Below are positions 1 to 9,396 of a stretch of DNA of 64,000 nucleotides, in pieces (positions within the stretch are counted from its first letter, which is position 1; the number at the start of each line of letters is the position of its first letter). Source of the DNA: Escherichia sp. E4742 (GTDB lineage Bacteria; Pseudomonadota; Gammaproteobacteria; Enterobacterales; Enterobacteriaceae); assembly GCF_005843885.1 (NCBI RefSeq), contig NZ_CP040443.1:4588001-4652000 (forward strand), written 5' to 3'. The notes under the pieces are model-generated. The model had not been told where the DNA came from. It saw only the letters and a list, made by a program, of their open reading frames with translations, and made no database searches. Both the position numbers and the translations under genes were made by a program.

Positions 1-289
1 AAGAGACAAAACTGCCACTGGAAGGGCGATGTAATACTAACTCACCCAATGCACGCAAAATAAAAAACGAAAACAAGCCACATATTAAATAAACCAGTGC
101 CAGCGCAGGGCCCGCCATTTGCAGTCGGGCTCCTGCACCTAAAAACAAGCCGGTGCCAATCGCGCCGCCAATGGCGATCATCTGCACCTGGCGATTGCCC
201 ATCGCTTTGTGATACCCCTCTTCGTGGGCATTAAGCCAGCGGCGTTTCGCGGCGTGTTGATCTGAAGTGTCGGTGTCGTGTTTACTCAT
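1..289 (-). CDS. ansP: L-asparagine permease AnsP, N-terminal part
   Basis: Inner-membrane amino-acid/proton symporter of the APC family that imports L-asparagine. Reading the minus strand from the ATG at 287-289 gives MSKHDTDTSDQHAAKRRWLN, then the APC signature IGGAIGTGLFLGAG in the first membrane segment, which matches remembered AnsP. Only about the first 96 residues are present; the gene runs off the left edge of the window, so nothing can be said about its integrity downstream. It is divergent from yncG, with about 265 bases between the two start codons. Confidence 0.93.
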   Translation of the reverse strand, partial: MSKHDTDTSDQHAAKRRWLNAHEEGYHKAMGNRQVQMIAIGGAIGTGLFLGAGARLQMAGPALALVYLICGLFSFFILRALGELVLHRPSSGSFVS

Positions 290-514
290 TGCTCTCCCTG
301 ATTGCTTTAATGAAAAAGTCATATAAGTTGCCATGAACAATGTTTATTCATCCTGGCGATGATAGTTATCACCATTATTCTTTATGGGTATAAAACTATC
401 GGCGCAGCATCCTACCCGTTATCGATAAACGATGCAAAACATCCCCTTACAATCCTGAAGGGGATTAATACAACTGACGAAAAAATGACAAATCCTTTAA
501 CTGGTTAACCTGTG

Positions 515-540
515 TGCTGTCCTACACTTAATCTTTAAAA
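515..540 (+). promoter_or_regulatory. Candidate sigma-S-type promoter of yncG
   Basis: The string CTACACTTAATC begins at 522, about 34 bases before the yncG start. It fits the extended -10 preferred by RpoS (C at -13, then TAcacT). No convincing -35 is visible at the right spacing, which is also usual for RpoS promoters. The ribosome binding site GAGGGG lies just before the ATG at 556. The promoter call is inference from sequence match only. Confidence 0.4.
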
Positions 541-555
541 GATTGTGAGGGGCAT

Positions 556-1173
556 ATGATTAAGGTGTATGGCGTACCCGGATGGGGCTCTACAATCAGT
601 GAGCTGATGCTAACATTGGCTGATATTCCTTATCAGTTCGTTGATGTCGGTGGTTTTGACCGCGAGGGTACTTCACGCGAGTTATTGAAAACCCTGAACC
701 CGTTGTGTCAGGTTCCGACACTGGCGCTGGAAAATGACGAGATTATGACGGAGACAGCGGCGATTGCATTGATGGTTCTCGATCGTCGCCCGGACCTTGC
801 TCCACCGGTTGGGAGCGCCAAACGTCAGCAGTTTCAACGGCTATTGGTCTGGTTGGTTGCTAATGTCTATCCAACGTTCACTTTCGCCGATTACCCTGAG
901 CGTTGGGCATCTGACGCACCTGAACAGTTAAAGAAGAATGTTATTGAATATCGCAAATCGCTTTATATCTGGTTGAATTCACAATTGACCGCTGAACCTT
1001 ATGCCTTTGGTGAGCAACTAACGCTGGTGGACTGTTATCTCTGCACCATACGCACATGGAGGCCTGGGCATGAATGGTTTCAGGATAATGCGCAGAATAT
1101 CAGTGCGATTGCTGATGCTGTATGCCAGATACCAAAGTTACAAGAAGTACTAAAAAGGAATGAAATTATTTGA
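556..1173 (+). CDS. yncG: Glutathione S-transferase family protein YncG
   Basis: A 205-residue protein with an N-terminal thioredoxin-like GST domain (about 1-80; early Ser residues in GWGSTISEL, the cis-Pro motif QVPTLALEND, and the glutathione-contact ETAAI) and an all-helical C-terminal domain (about 90-200). Substrate unknown. The start at 556 follows a strong GAGGGG ribosome binding site. It lies between ansP and the rhsE-type locus as in K-12. The length is normal for bacterial GSTs and the frame is intact. Confidence 0.88.
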   Translation: MIKVYGVPGWGSTISELMLTLADIPYQFVDVGGFDREGTSRELLKTLNPLCQVPTLALENDEIMTETAAIALMVLDRRPDLAPPVGSAKRQQFQRLLVWLVANVYPTFTFADYPERWASDAPEQLKKNVIEYRKSLYIWLNSQLTAEPYAFGEQLTLVDCYLCTIRTWRPGHEWFQDNAQNISAIADAVCQIPKLQEVLKRNEII

Positions 1174-1248
1174 GTGGGATACCAGAGGATTATGTTATTT
1201 ATTATTCAGTAACTTTATCCACAGTGACTGGCGTAATTAATTAGAATT

Positions 1249-1461
1249 ATGTTATGTTTTTTAATTTATATCACTCTCCCTTCCATTCAGATTGTCTATT
1301 TCATTTCCTCTGAAAAGAAACCAACTATTCACATTGTGCAGATGTTTCAGTTGTTATCACAGGCACTCTATAATCTCAAAATATTTTTAATGATGGATAT
1401 GCTCGGAGTTGGAGATGCAATTAACATTAATACAAATAAAAATATCTGGCAGGTATGCTAA
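1249..1461 (+). CDS. yncH: Small protein YncH-like, function unknown
   Basis: A 70-residue ORF in the position where K-12 carries the 70-residue yncH, between yncG and the rhs locus. The N-terminus is hydrophobic (MLCFLIYITLPSIQIVYFIS), suggesting one membrane segment, and the rest is low-complexity and AT-rich. No Shine-Dalgarno sequence stands out. The gene symbol rests on position and length; coding status is uncertain because the surrounding DNA is AT-rich and contains other decayed sequence. Confidence 0.45.
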   Translation: MLCFLIYITLPSIQIVYFISSEKKPTIHIVQMFQLLSQALYNLKIFLMMDMLGVGDAININTNKNIWQVC

Positions 1462-1469
1462 AAGGATAA

Positions 1470-1595
1470 ATGGCGCTTTCTGTATTTATTCGCGATTATC
1501 TGTAGTATAAATATGGAGAGCTTGATGAGTCAGAGCTAAAACAGCTATTGGTAAATAAATATGCTGATTTATTCAAGAAAATGGATGTATTTTAA
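1470..1595 (+). pseudogene. Remnant of a small acidic ORF with internal TAG
   Basis: An ATG at 1470, preceded by AAAGG, opens a frame that hits TAG at 1503-1505 after 11 codons. The same frame then continues cleanly to TAA at 1593-1595 with a protein-like acidic/lysine-rich sequence (YKYGELDESELKQLLVNKYA and on to KKMDVF). This looks like a nonsense-mutated or truncated small protein, possibly an orphan immunity gene, which are common beside rhs loci. The family was not recognised. Confidence 0.3.
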
Positions 1596-2282
1596 ATGTT
1601 GATTCTTAATATAACCTAATCAATAGATTATCACGTGAGAGCCACACATCACTGAAGGGGCAGGGGAAAACACCATTTTGGGAACAATGAATCAGGTACT
1701 CTTACCACTGAAGCAAGATCATCAGGGCACCAGGTGGTGGTGTAGTGCTTTGAAAATGGTCCTCTCGGGGGAGTTGTTATTATTTTCTATGCTATTTGCT
1801 TAATATATTCATCAGGTAAATTTAATAAATTCCTAATTTAAAATATCCACTATTAAGCCAGTGTTTACCGACGTTAAGATGGCAATGTGCAGATCATGTT
1901 ATCAGGGTGGGGCGGTAGCGTATATTCCTCATACAAACCATCATTCACTTCAATGATTGTTATTGAATTATTTATTATGGTGAATAAAAAATATTATGAA
2001 TATTGGTTTGACTTTGCATATCAGGTGTTTTTTTGTTACTCGCTGTAATGTACGAGCCTGTCGTGAATAACGTCGAGAACCCATCCGTTGCGTTTGTGAT
2101 TATTTTTTTGACTAAACAGACACCCGTTTCTCTGAAGTAAAATCTCCGACAAAATCATCACATAACCATGACATTTTCTGATATTCCCCGGTAAAGCCAG
2201 AAGTCGGCTCGCTTATCTCATCCGCCCGACATGTTGTACATGCAATATGTGCGGATTATTATTCATTTTCACGGAGGTTGCT
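1596..2282. other. AT-rich gene-free stretch before vgrG
   Basis: About 690 bases, AT-rich, with stops in all frames and no ORF that looks coding. It probably holds the promoter of the vgrG-eag-rhs-immunity module and decayed leftovers of earlier rhs-locus cargo. No clear -35/-10 pair or terminator hairpin was found by eye. Confidence 0.4.
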
Positions 2283-4262
2283 ATGTCAACCGGATTACGT
2301 TTCACACTGGAAGTGGACGGCCTGCCACCGGATGCTTTTGCGGTGGTTTCCTTTCATCTGACTCAATCACTCTCTTCACTCTTTTCCCTCGACCTTTCTC
2401 TGGTCAGTCAGCAGTTTCTCTCCCTTGAATTTGCGCAGGTGCTGGACAAAATGGCCTACCTGACGGTATGGCAGGGCGGTGACGTACAGCGCCGGGTGAA
2501 AGGCGTGGTGACCTGTTTTGAACTGGGGGAGAACGACAAAAACCAGATGCTGTACAGCATGAAGGTGCACCCGCCGCTGTGGCGGGCAGGGCTGCGCCAG
2601 AATTTCCGTATCTTCCAGAATGAGGACATCCGAAGCATCCTTGGCACCATACTGCAGGAAAACGACGTCACGGAGTGGAGCCCGCTGTTCAGCGAGCCGC
2701 ATCCTTCCCGTGAGTTTTGTGTCCAGTACGGCGAAACCGATTACGACTTTCTCTGCCGGATGGCAGCGGAGGAAGGCATCTTCTTTTATGAGGAGCACGC
2801 GCAGAAAAGTACCGACCAGAGTCTGGTGTTGTGTGACACGGTCCGCTATCTGCCGGAATCCTTTGAAATCCCCTGGAACCCGAACACTCGTACCGAGGTG
2901 AGCACCCTCTGCATCAGCCAGTTCCGCTACAGCGCACAAATCCGTCCTTCCTCTGTGGTGACCAAAGACTACACCTTTAAACGGCCGGGCTGGGCCGGAC
3001 GTTTTGACCAGGAAGGCCAGCACCAGGATTACCAGCGCACACAGTATGAAGTGTATGACTGGCCGGGGCGTTTCAAGAGCGCCCACGGGCAGAACTTTGC
3101 CCGCTGGCAGATGGACGGCTGGCGAAACAACGCAGAGACCGCGCGGGGAATGAGCCGCTCGCCGGAGATATGGCCGGGACGGCGAATTGTGCTGACGGGG
3201 CATCCACAGGCGAACCTGAACCAGGAATGGCAGGTGGTGGCGAGTGAACTGCACGGCGAACAGCCACAAGCGGTGCCGGGATGGCGTGGCGCGGGGACGG
3301 CGCTTGAGAACCATTTTGTGGTAATCCCGGCAGACCGGACATGGCGACCACAGCCGCAGCTTAAACCGCTGGTGGACGGTCCGCAGAGCGCCGTCGTGAC
3401 GGGGCCGGAGGGTGAGGAAATCTTCTGCGACGAACACGGACGCGTGCGGGTGAAATTCAACTGGGACCGTTATAACCCGGCAAATCAGGACAGCTCGTGC
3501 TGGATACGGGTGGCACAGGCGTGGGCGGGAACGGGGTTCGGCAACCTGGCGATACCGCGTGTGGGTCAGGAGGTGATTGTGGACTTCCTCAACGGTGATC
3601 CGGATCAGCCGATCATTATGGGGCGCACTTACCACGAAGATAACCGCTCGCCGGGCAGCCTGCCGGGGACGAAGACGCAGATGACCATCCGCTCAAAAAC
3701 GTACATGGGCAGCGGATTTAACGAGCTGAAGTTTGACGATGCGACAGGGAAAGAACAGGTCTACATCCACGCCCAGAAGAACATGGATACCGAGGTGCTG
3801 AATAACCGGACCACGGATGTGAAGGTAAACCATACCGAAACGGTGGGAGGCAACCAGGATATCTCAGTGACCGGGATGCAAAGTACCAGCGTTAAATCGA
3901 CTCAGTTCACACATGTCGAAAGTTTACGTCAGGTTGCGGTGCTACAGGGGCAGTCGATAGTGACCGGCGGGGATCATGAAGTTCTCGTACAGGATACGCT
4001 GCATCTTGCCGCCGGAAACGCCATTCATCTGCAATGTGGTGAGTCTGAACTGGTCATGCTGGCCAACGGTACGGTTGCCCTGTCCTGCACCAATTTCAAC
4101 ATTTATGCCGCCCAGAGAGGACAAATCACCGCAGCCCAGATACTGGATCTGAATATGGACGGCGCAAAGTCAGGTATCGAACAGCCCGGTCCACTGACGC
4201 CGTCGGCTATTTCTGAGCGTGTCGCCGCCGAGTTTCCCCCGCAGCAACCGGAGAAAAAATAA
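2283..4262 (+). CDS. vgrG: Type VI secretion spike protein VgrG
   Basis: A 659-residue trimeric spike protein that sits on the Hcp tube and carries effectors out of the cell. The N-terminal part (about 1-370) is the gp27-like hub (SREFCVQYGETDYDFLCRMA). The conserved VgrG signature DEHGRVRVKFNWD follows at about residue 380, then the gp5 OB-fold with IPRVGQEVIVDFLNGDPDQP at about 420-440, then a repetitive beta-helix needle and tail. The ATG at 2283 is chosen over the in-frame GTG/ATG-like start at 2247 because GGAGG lies about 6 bases upstream. It overlaps the next gene by one base (TAATG), showing operon translation. No other T6SS machinery is in the window, so secretion must use an apparatus encoded elsewhere. 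Confidence 0.92.
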   Translation: MSTGLRFTLEVDGLPPDAFAVVSFHLTQSLSSLFSLDLSLVSQQFLSLEFAQVLDKMAYLTVWQGGDVQRRVKGVVTCFELGENDKNQMLYSMKVHPPLWRAGLRQNFRIFQNEDIRSILGTILQENDVTEWSPLFSEPHPSREFCVQYGETDYDFLCRMAAEEGIFFYEEHAQKSTDQSLVLCDTVRYLPESFEIPWNPNTRTEVSTLCISQFRYSAQIRPSSVVTKDYTFKRPGWAGRFDQEGQHQDYQRTQYEVYDWPGRFKSAHGQNFARWQMDGWRNNAETARGMSRSPEIWPGRRIVLTGHPQANLNQEWQVVASELHGEQPQAVPGWRGAGTALENHFVVIPADRTWRPQPQLKPLVDGPQSAVVTGPEGEEIFCDEHGRVRVKFNWDRYNPANQDSSCWIRVAQAWAGTGFGNLAIPRVGQEVIVDFLNGDPDQPIIMGRTYHEDNRSPGSLPGTKTQMTIRSKTYMGSGFNELKFDDATGKEQVYIHAQKNMDTEVLNNRTTDVKVNHTETVGGNQDISVTGMQSTSVKSTQFTHVESLRQVAVLQGQSIVTGGDHEVLVQDTLHLAAGNAIHLQCGESELVMLANGTVALSCTNFNIYAAQRGQITAAQILDLNMDGAKSGIEQPGPLTPSAISERVAAEFPPQQPEKK

Positions 4263-4690
4263 TGCCGGATTATCACTTTAATGAAGGGCAGCTTACGTTA
4301 CCGGCTTCAGGACGGGACTGCACCACGCATGTTTTGCGACTGCCGGAATTACAGGCTGTTCTGACTATCTCGCGGGACATTCTGTCAGGAGCCATGACAC
4401 TGGAAGATTATGTCACCGCCCAGATTGAAAAAATTAAGCGCGATGCACGCCATGTGCAAATCCCGGAGCCGCAGTTTACTGACGCGCAGGCAGGAAAACG
4501 TGTCTGTCAGTTTGCCTGCCAGGCAGAGATTTCCGGGCTGGTTCATTACCAGCAACAACACATTATCCTGTCCGGACAATCGCTGCTGGCCTTCGCATGG
4601 ACGCTCGCTCATCCGTTTACAGAGCAGGACCACCAGACATGGCAGAATATCCTGGCCAGTTTTGTCCCGCGTGAGACGGTAACGGAGTAA
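4262..4690 (+). CDS. DcrB/DUF1795 (EagR-type) effector chaperone
   Basis: A 142-residue cytosolic adaptor of the DUF1795 family. Such Eag chaperones bind the N-terminal transmembrane helices of Rhs/PAAR effectors and load them on VgrG. Recognised from length, the start MPDYHFNEGQLTLP, the core QIEKIKRD and the C-terminal FAWTLAHPFTEQDHQTWQNI, and from its position between vgrG and rhs. Start overlaps the vgrG stop; the Rhs start is four bases beyond its stop. The partner Rhs protein has the predicted hydrophobic N-terminal segments, consistent with the role. Confidence 0.85.
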   Translation: MPDYHFNEGQLTLPASGRDCTTHVLRLPELQAVLTISRDILSGAMTLEDYVTAQIEKIKRDARHVQIPEPQFTDAQAGKRVCQFACQAEISGLVHYQQQHIILSGQSLLAFAWTLAHPFTEQDHQTWQNILASFVPRETVTE

Positions 4691-4694
4691 GGTC

Positions 4695-7600
4695 ATGGGA
4701 ACAGATTATCTGGCGGCCAAAATGGAAGATCCTCTTGAGCACACGTCTGCCCTGGGGGATTTCATGGGGGGCCTGGTCGAAGGGGTATGCTATGGGGTAC
4801 TTTTTTGTGCCTCTGCCAACCCTGTTGGACTGGCGGTAGGGCTGACTGCCGGCTTTATTTTCAGCGATGTTATTTCTGAACTTGGCGATACGGTCAGTAG
4901 CTGGTTTCCCCCGGATGTTGCAGGAACGATAACCTCAGGCTCAAACAACGTTAATGTGAAATCCAGGCCAGCCGCCCGTGCGGCAGGTGCTGTGCCGGAT
5001 GAAATATTACTGGCACTGCTGGAGGCGGAAGCGGCTAATCCACCGGACAGTAAGGGGATGCAACTCGTTAAAGGGATTGTGGCAAAAACTATTATGATTG
5101 CCAAACTACCTCTTTTGCCGGCAGAACTGGGCAGGATGGCAGGCAAGAAACTTGCTGCTTACCTCAAAGGGGAAAGTTCCCCGTCTCAGGAGGATGAACA
5201 GGGATTCTGGAGTAAGGTCTGGGAATCCATCAGCAATCCGGTGGTGGATGGCCCCGATCCGGCTTTGCATGTCGAGCCACGACTGCTGGACACGATTCAC
5301 TGTGATAAACATCCCCCGCAACCGATACAGTATCTGGCTGAAGGTTCAGAAACCGTACGTATTAACAGCCAGCCCGCCTGCCGTAACGGTGATCGCAGTA
5401 CCTGCGAGGCGGTGATTGCCCATACCCAGGCCAGTGCGAAAGTCCGTATTGGCGGGCGCAGCCTGGTGGTGAAAGAAATACACACCGGCAAAAATATGCT
5501 CGCTTACTATTCTGGGCTTATTGCCGGAGGATTTCTGGTCAGCTCGGTTCAGGCTCTGTTTTGCAGGACATCAGCTAAGGTGTTTGCGGGGAAGTTGCCC
5601 TGCCTGATGCTGGGTTCAGTCCTGGGCAATACGCTGGGGATACTCGTAGGAGGAACACTTTCCACTTCATTATCGTCCCTGTTTTCAGGGCAACAAGCGT
5701 CATCACAGACTGCCAGGCCGGTACACATCGCCTCTGGTGTAAAAATACTGGGCGGAGAGGATGAACTGGATTTTGCCTGTGACGGGTTAATCCCGCTGGC
5801 ATGGCAGCGGGTTTACAGCAGCCTTAACGGCAATGAAGGTATTCTTGGTCGGGGCTGGTGCCTGCCGTTTGAAGTGTTCCTGCATCAGGAGCCTGCTGCT
5901 GTACCGGGAACGCAGGACAGCGCGCAGATATTTTTTCATGACATGTCCGGCAGGGAGCTGGGGCTGGGAGATGTTCCGGTCGGCGGAGCCATGTTCTATG
6001 TGGACGAAGGTTTCCGACTTTATCATCCCCTGGCTGGTATGTTCGTGCTGGAAAGCGCACAGGGACAGTACCAGATTTTTGAGGCAGATCCCCTGCATGA
6101 TAGTCGGTTCCGCCTGACTCAGGAGTGCGACCGACATCTGAACGGTATCCGTTATTACTACGATGACCGGGGACTTCCGGTGCGGATCGAGGATGATCTT
6201 CAGGCCATCTGTCTGCATCTGGACTATCACCCGCAGCATTCCCGTCTGAAGACCGTATACCAGCAGTACCGACAGGAGGATACCCGGCCGGGCGTACTGC
6301 GTATTCGTTATGAATATAATGAACAGGCGCAGCTCACCGCCGTCGTGGATGCTGACGGGGTTGTGATGCGCCGTTTTGCCTGGGATGCGGAGCACGAGCG
6401 CCTGACCATGCACCAGACGGCGGATGGCATCCAGGCACATTACCGTTGGCAACCCACTTCCGGTCTTCCCGGTCATTTTCATGTTGCCCGGCACTGGCTA
6501 CAGGAAGGCGAGCGGCGCAGCGGGGAGATCCGGTTTGATTACGATCCGGCGGCACGCCGGGCCACGCTGCATTATGGTGATGGCAGGCCGGACAGCCTGC
6601 ATGAATGGGATGAGCAGTTCAACATTACCCGCTGGCAGCCAGCCCCGGATATCTGTTGGTTGTATGAATGGGGGGATAACCGGGAACTCCTGCGGGTGGT
6701 TGATCCCGCACAGTATGAATACGGCTTTAAGTACGATGAGCGCGGCAACCTGATCCAGGTGGTTGATCCTGTCGGTCAGGAATACCGGTTTGACTGGGAC
6801 CAGGATTTTGCCTTTCCGCTGAAAGAGGAATATCCCGAAGGGCTGGTCTTACGCCATGTTTACAATGTCTTTGGCGATCGCATCAAAACCATTGACCAGG
6901 CAGGCCTCATCACCCGCTATAACCATGATGCTTCCGGGCTGGTTGAGAGCGTACAGGATGCCCGGGGCAACCTGTACCGCTACGGCTGGAATAATCGTGG
7001 GCAGTTAACGCAGCAGACGGACTGTTCCGGGTATACCACCCACCTGTATTATGATGAACAGGGGCGGCTGGCTGCCGTGACGGATGCACAGGGTAACCGC
7101 ACCCGGCAGACGTTTTCAGCAGCGAACCGCCTGCAAAATCAAATCCGCCCTGATGGTGGCGAAACCACTTACCACTACAATACCCGTGGACAGCTTACCG
7201 GTGTGACCGATCCGGCTCGTCAGAGCAGCCGGTTTGACTATAACCTGCGCGGGCAGGTTATCCGCCACACTGACCCTCAACAGCGCCAGGTGCGCTTCGA
7301 ATATGATGCCAACGGGCAGCTTATTGCGCTGTATAACCAGAAAAATGAAACATACCGTTTCAGCCGTGACAGCCTGTCGCGGCTGGAAGAGTCCTGCGAT
7401 CTGACAGAATGCCGCGAAGTGTACCAGTACGACAGCCGGAGCAATATCTGTGGGATAACCCGCTATCCCGCTCGCGTGGCGTCCGGTCAGGAGGCACTTT
7501 TACCGCAGGTCACCCGGCTGGCGTATGATGCCGCAGGACGGGTGCAGTACCGGGAGAACGGGGATGGCGCTGTCTGTTACCAGTATGGAAAAAATACGCT

Positions 7601-9386
7601 GACACTCCAGCGATTTACGCCGGATGACTGGCAGAAGAAACAGCACGGGGATGAAAACGTCGTTGCGCAGGACACGCTGCATCTGGTTACGGATGAGTAT
7701 GGCTGCCTGCTGGAAGAGCATAACCCGGCGGGCGTTTTTACCCACCGCTATGACGAACTGGGCAACCGCACAGAAACGCAGATGCCGGATGGTCGCCGCC
7801 TGAAGCGGCTGTACTACGGCAGCGGCCACCTGCAACAGCTCAATCTGGAAGACCACGACGGGCAGCAGACGGTACTGGCTGAGTTTGAACGTAACAGCCT
7901 GCACCAGGAAATCAGCCGGACCCAGGGCAGCCTGACACTGCGCACGGAATATGATGCCGCCGGGCGGGTAACAGCCCGTCTGGCGCAGATGGCGCATCAG
8001 CGACATGGAACACCGTTGCTGGAGCGGCGTTACAGCTGGGATCAGCGTGGCTTCCTGATGAGCCGTTACCACCGGACACAGGATGCGCAGGCGCTGCTTT
8101 CCCCGGAGGAACGCAGCGGCAGCACCTGGTACCAGTATGACTGCGCCGGGCAGATCCTGAGCGCACAGCAGCACTTCACGGTGCGGCAGTACTGCGATCT
8201 GGCCGGAAACCTGATGGAGGAGCGCGGTCCGGCGATCAAGAATAACCAGTTAATGCAGTACCGGGGCTGGCACTACCAGTATGATGCCTTCGGGCGTATG
8301 AGCAGGCGCACGGATGAACAGGCGCAACCGCAGGATTACCGCTATAACAGCGATAACCGGATGGTGGAAGTGCGGTTTGCGGACAGGACGCATTCCCGGT
8401 GGCAGCGGGTGGAGTACGACTACGATCTGCTCGGACGGCGGACGGGGAAACGGCTGTACCGGTGGCATGATGAGGGCGAAGCGGAACCGGCTCCGGAGAG
8501 GGTGCGTTTTATCTGGGACGGGATGCGGCTGCGGGGTGAAGACAGTCCGGGTAAGGCCACAGATGTCCTGTATGTCTACAACGGAGACAGTTATGAGCCG
8601 CTGGCCAGGGTGGATCGTTTTACCCGGCAGGTGATAGAACCGCAGGACACGCGCCCGCCGAAAACCATGGTATATTACTACCACACGGCGCTGAACGGCC
8701 TGCCGGAAGCGATGACCAGTGAGTCAGGGCAACTGGTGTATGAAGCGCGTTATGAACTGTGGGGGAAAGAAACGGAGGCGGCAAGCGCGCATACGGTTCT
8801 GACAGTGGAGCAAAACCTGCGGTTCGCGGGGCAGTATTTTGACGCGGAAACGGGGCTTCACTATAATACGTTCAGATTTTATGCACCGGAGTGTGGGCGG
8901 TTTACCCCGCCAGACCCGATAGGGCTGGCGGGGGGACTGAATCTTTATCAGTATGCACCGAATCCTTTAAGTTATATTGATCCCCTCGGATTAAAACCAT
9001 GCGCGCCTACTGGTGAATTTGACCGTGTAACTACCGGGAAAGTCTATAGAGTCATTAGGCCCGATGAAGATCCTTTATCCGGGTTATTTTCCCTTAACCC
9101 AAATAATATAAAAACTGTTGCAGGGCATGTAACATCAGGCAGTCGCTCTCCATCTCAGTTTATATCAGCAACAAAAGATTTAAGCATTGCTGAAAAATGG
9201 GCTGCGAAATCAGGGAATCGTATTGTTGAAATAGACTTGAGTAAAGTTTCTGGCGGCGCAATTGATATATCATCCCCTAAAGGACTCGATCTCTTAGGTA
9301 ATCAATTTGCAAGGCGGCTGGCTAAAGGTTCTTCAGAAGTGTTGTTTGACGGCCCCATTCCAGCGGGTGCGATTAATCCTCTTTAA
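4695..9386 (+). CDS. rhsE: Rhs polymorphic toxin (RhsE locus) with ART-like C-terminal tip
   Basis: A 1563-residue T6SS effector. Residues about 24-58 and 265-330 are hydrophobic helices (GVLFCASANPVGLAVGLTAG; LMLGSVLGNTLGILVGGTL), the expected clients of the Eag chaperone. Residues about 200-255 resemble a PAAR-like spike cap. From about 350 to 1340 are YD/RHS repeats (RYEYNEQAQL, DYNLRGQVIRHTDP) forming the shell. The core ends at residues 1426-1433 with YIDPLGL. The 130-residue tip that follows is AT-rich, unlike the GC-rich core. Its order VYRVIRP, then SPSQFISATKDLSIAEKWA, then EVLFDGPIPAGAI resembles ADP-ribosyltransferase-fold toxins (Arg, Ser/Thr strand, terminal Glu); this is inference. 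rhsE is the symbol of the K-12 locus, where the gene is shorter and lacks vgrG. Confidence 0.88.
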   Translation: MGTDYLAAKMEDPLEHTSALGDFMGGLVEGVCYGVLFCASANPVGLAVGLTAGFIFSDVISELGDTVSSWFPPDVAGTITSGSNNVNVKSRPAARAAGAVPDEILLALLEAEAANPPDSKGMQLVKGIVAKTIMIAKLPLLPAELGRMAGKKLAAYLKGESSPSQEDEQGFWSKVWESISNPVVDGPDPALHVEPRLLDTIHCDKHPPQPIQYLAEGSETVRINSQPACRNGDRSTCEAVIAHTQASAKVRIGGRSLVVKEIHTGKNMLAYYSGLIAGGFLVSSVQALFCRTSAKVFAGKLPCLMLGSVLGNTLGILVGGTLSTSLSSLFSGQQASSQTARPVHIASGVKILGGEDELDFACDGLIPLAWQRVYSSLNGNEGILGRGWCLPFEVFLHQEPAAVPGTQDSAQIFFHDMSGRELGLGDVPVGGAMFYVDEGFRLYHPLAGMFVLESAQGQYQIFEADPLHDSRFRLTQECDRHLNGIRYYYDDRGLPVRIEDDLQAICLHLDYHPQHSRLKTVYQQYRQEDTRPGVLRIRYEYNEQAQLTAVVDADGVVMRRFAWDAEHERLTMHQTADGIQAHYRWQPTSGLPGHFHVARHWLQEGERRSGEIRFDYDPAARRATLHYGDGRPDSLHEWDEQFNITRWQPAPDICWLYEWGDNRELLRVVDPAQYEYGFKYDERGNLIQVVDPVGQEYRFDWDQDFAFPLKEEYPEGLVLRHVYNVFGDRIKTIDQAGLITRYNHDASGLVESVQDARGNLYRYGWNNRGQLTQQTDCSGYTTHLYYDEQGRLAAVTDAQGNRTRQTFSAANRLQNQIRPDGGETTYHYNTRGQLTGVTDPARQSSRFDYNLRGQVIRHTDPQQRQVRFEYDANGQLIALYNQKNETYRFSRDSLSRLEESCDLTECREVYQYDSRSNICGITRYPARVASGQEALLPQVTRLAYDAAGRVQYRENGDGAVCYQYGKNTLTLQRFTPDDWQKKQHGDENVVAQDTLHLVTDEYGCLLEEHNPAGVFTHRYDELGNRTETQMPDGRRLKRLYYGSGHLQQLNLEDHDGQQTVLAEFERNSLHQEISRTQGSLTLRTEYDAAGRVTARLAQMAHQRHGTPLLERRYSWDQRGFLMSRYHRTQDAQALLSPEERSGSTWYQYDCAGQILSAQQHFTVRQYCDLAGNLMEERGPAIKNNQLMQYRGWHYQYDAFGRMSRRTDEQAQPQDYRYNSDNRMVEVRFADRTHSRWQRVEYDYDLLGRRTGKRLYRWHDEGEAEPAPERVRFIWDGMRLRGEDSPGKATDVLYVYNGDSYEPLARVDRFTRQVIEPQDTRPPKTMVYYYHTALNGLPEAMTSESGQLVYEARYELWGKETEAASAHTVLTVEQNLRFAGQYFDAETGLHYNTFRFYAPECGRFTPPDPIGLAGGLNLYQYAPNPLSYIDPLGLKPCAPTGEFDRVTTGKVYRVIRPDEDPLSGLFSLNPNNIKTVAGHVTSGSRSPSQFISATKDLSIAEKWAAKSGNRIVEIDLSKVSGGAIDISSPKGLDLLGNQFARRLAKGSSEVLFDGPIPAGAINPL

Positions 9387-9396
9387 TAGGTAGATT

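Noticed and set aside
2376..3635. 419-residue antisense ORF opposite vgrG
   Set aside because: It is a shadow frame of the GC-rich vgrG gene; the sense frame encodes a complete, recognised protein and the antisense product is arginine- and histidine-rich without domain features.
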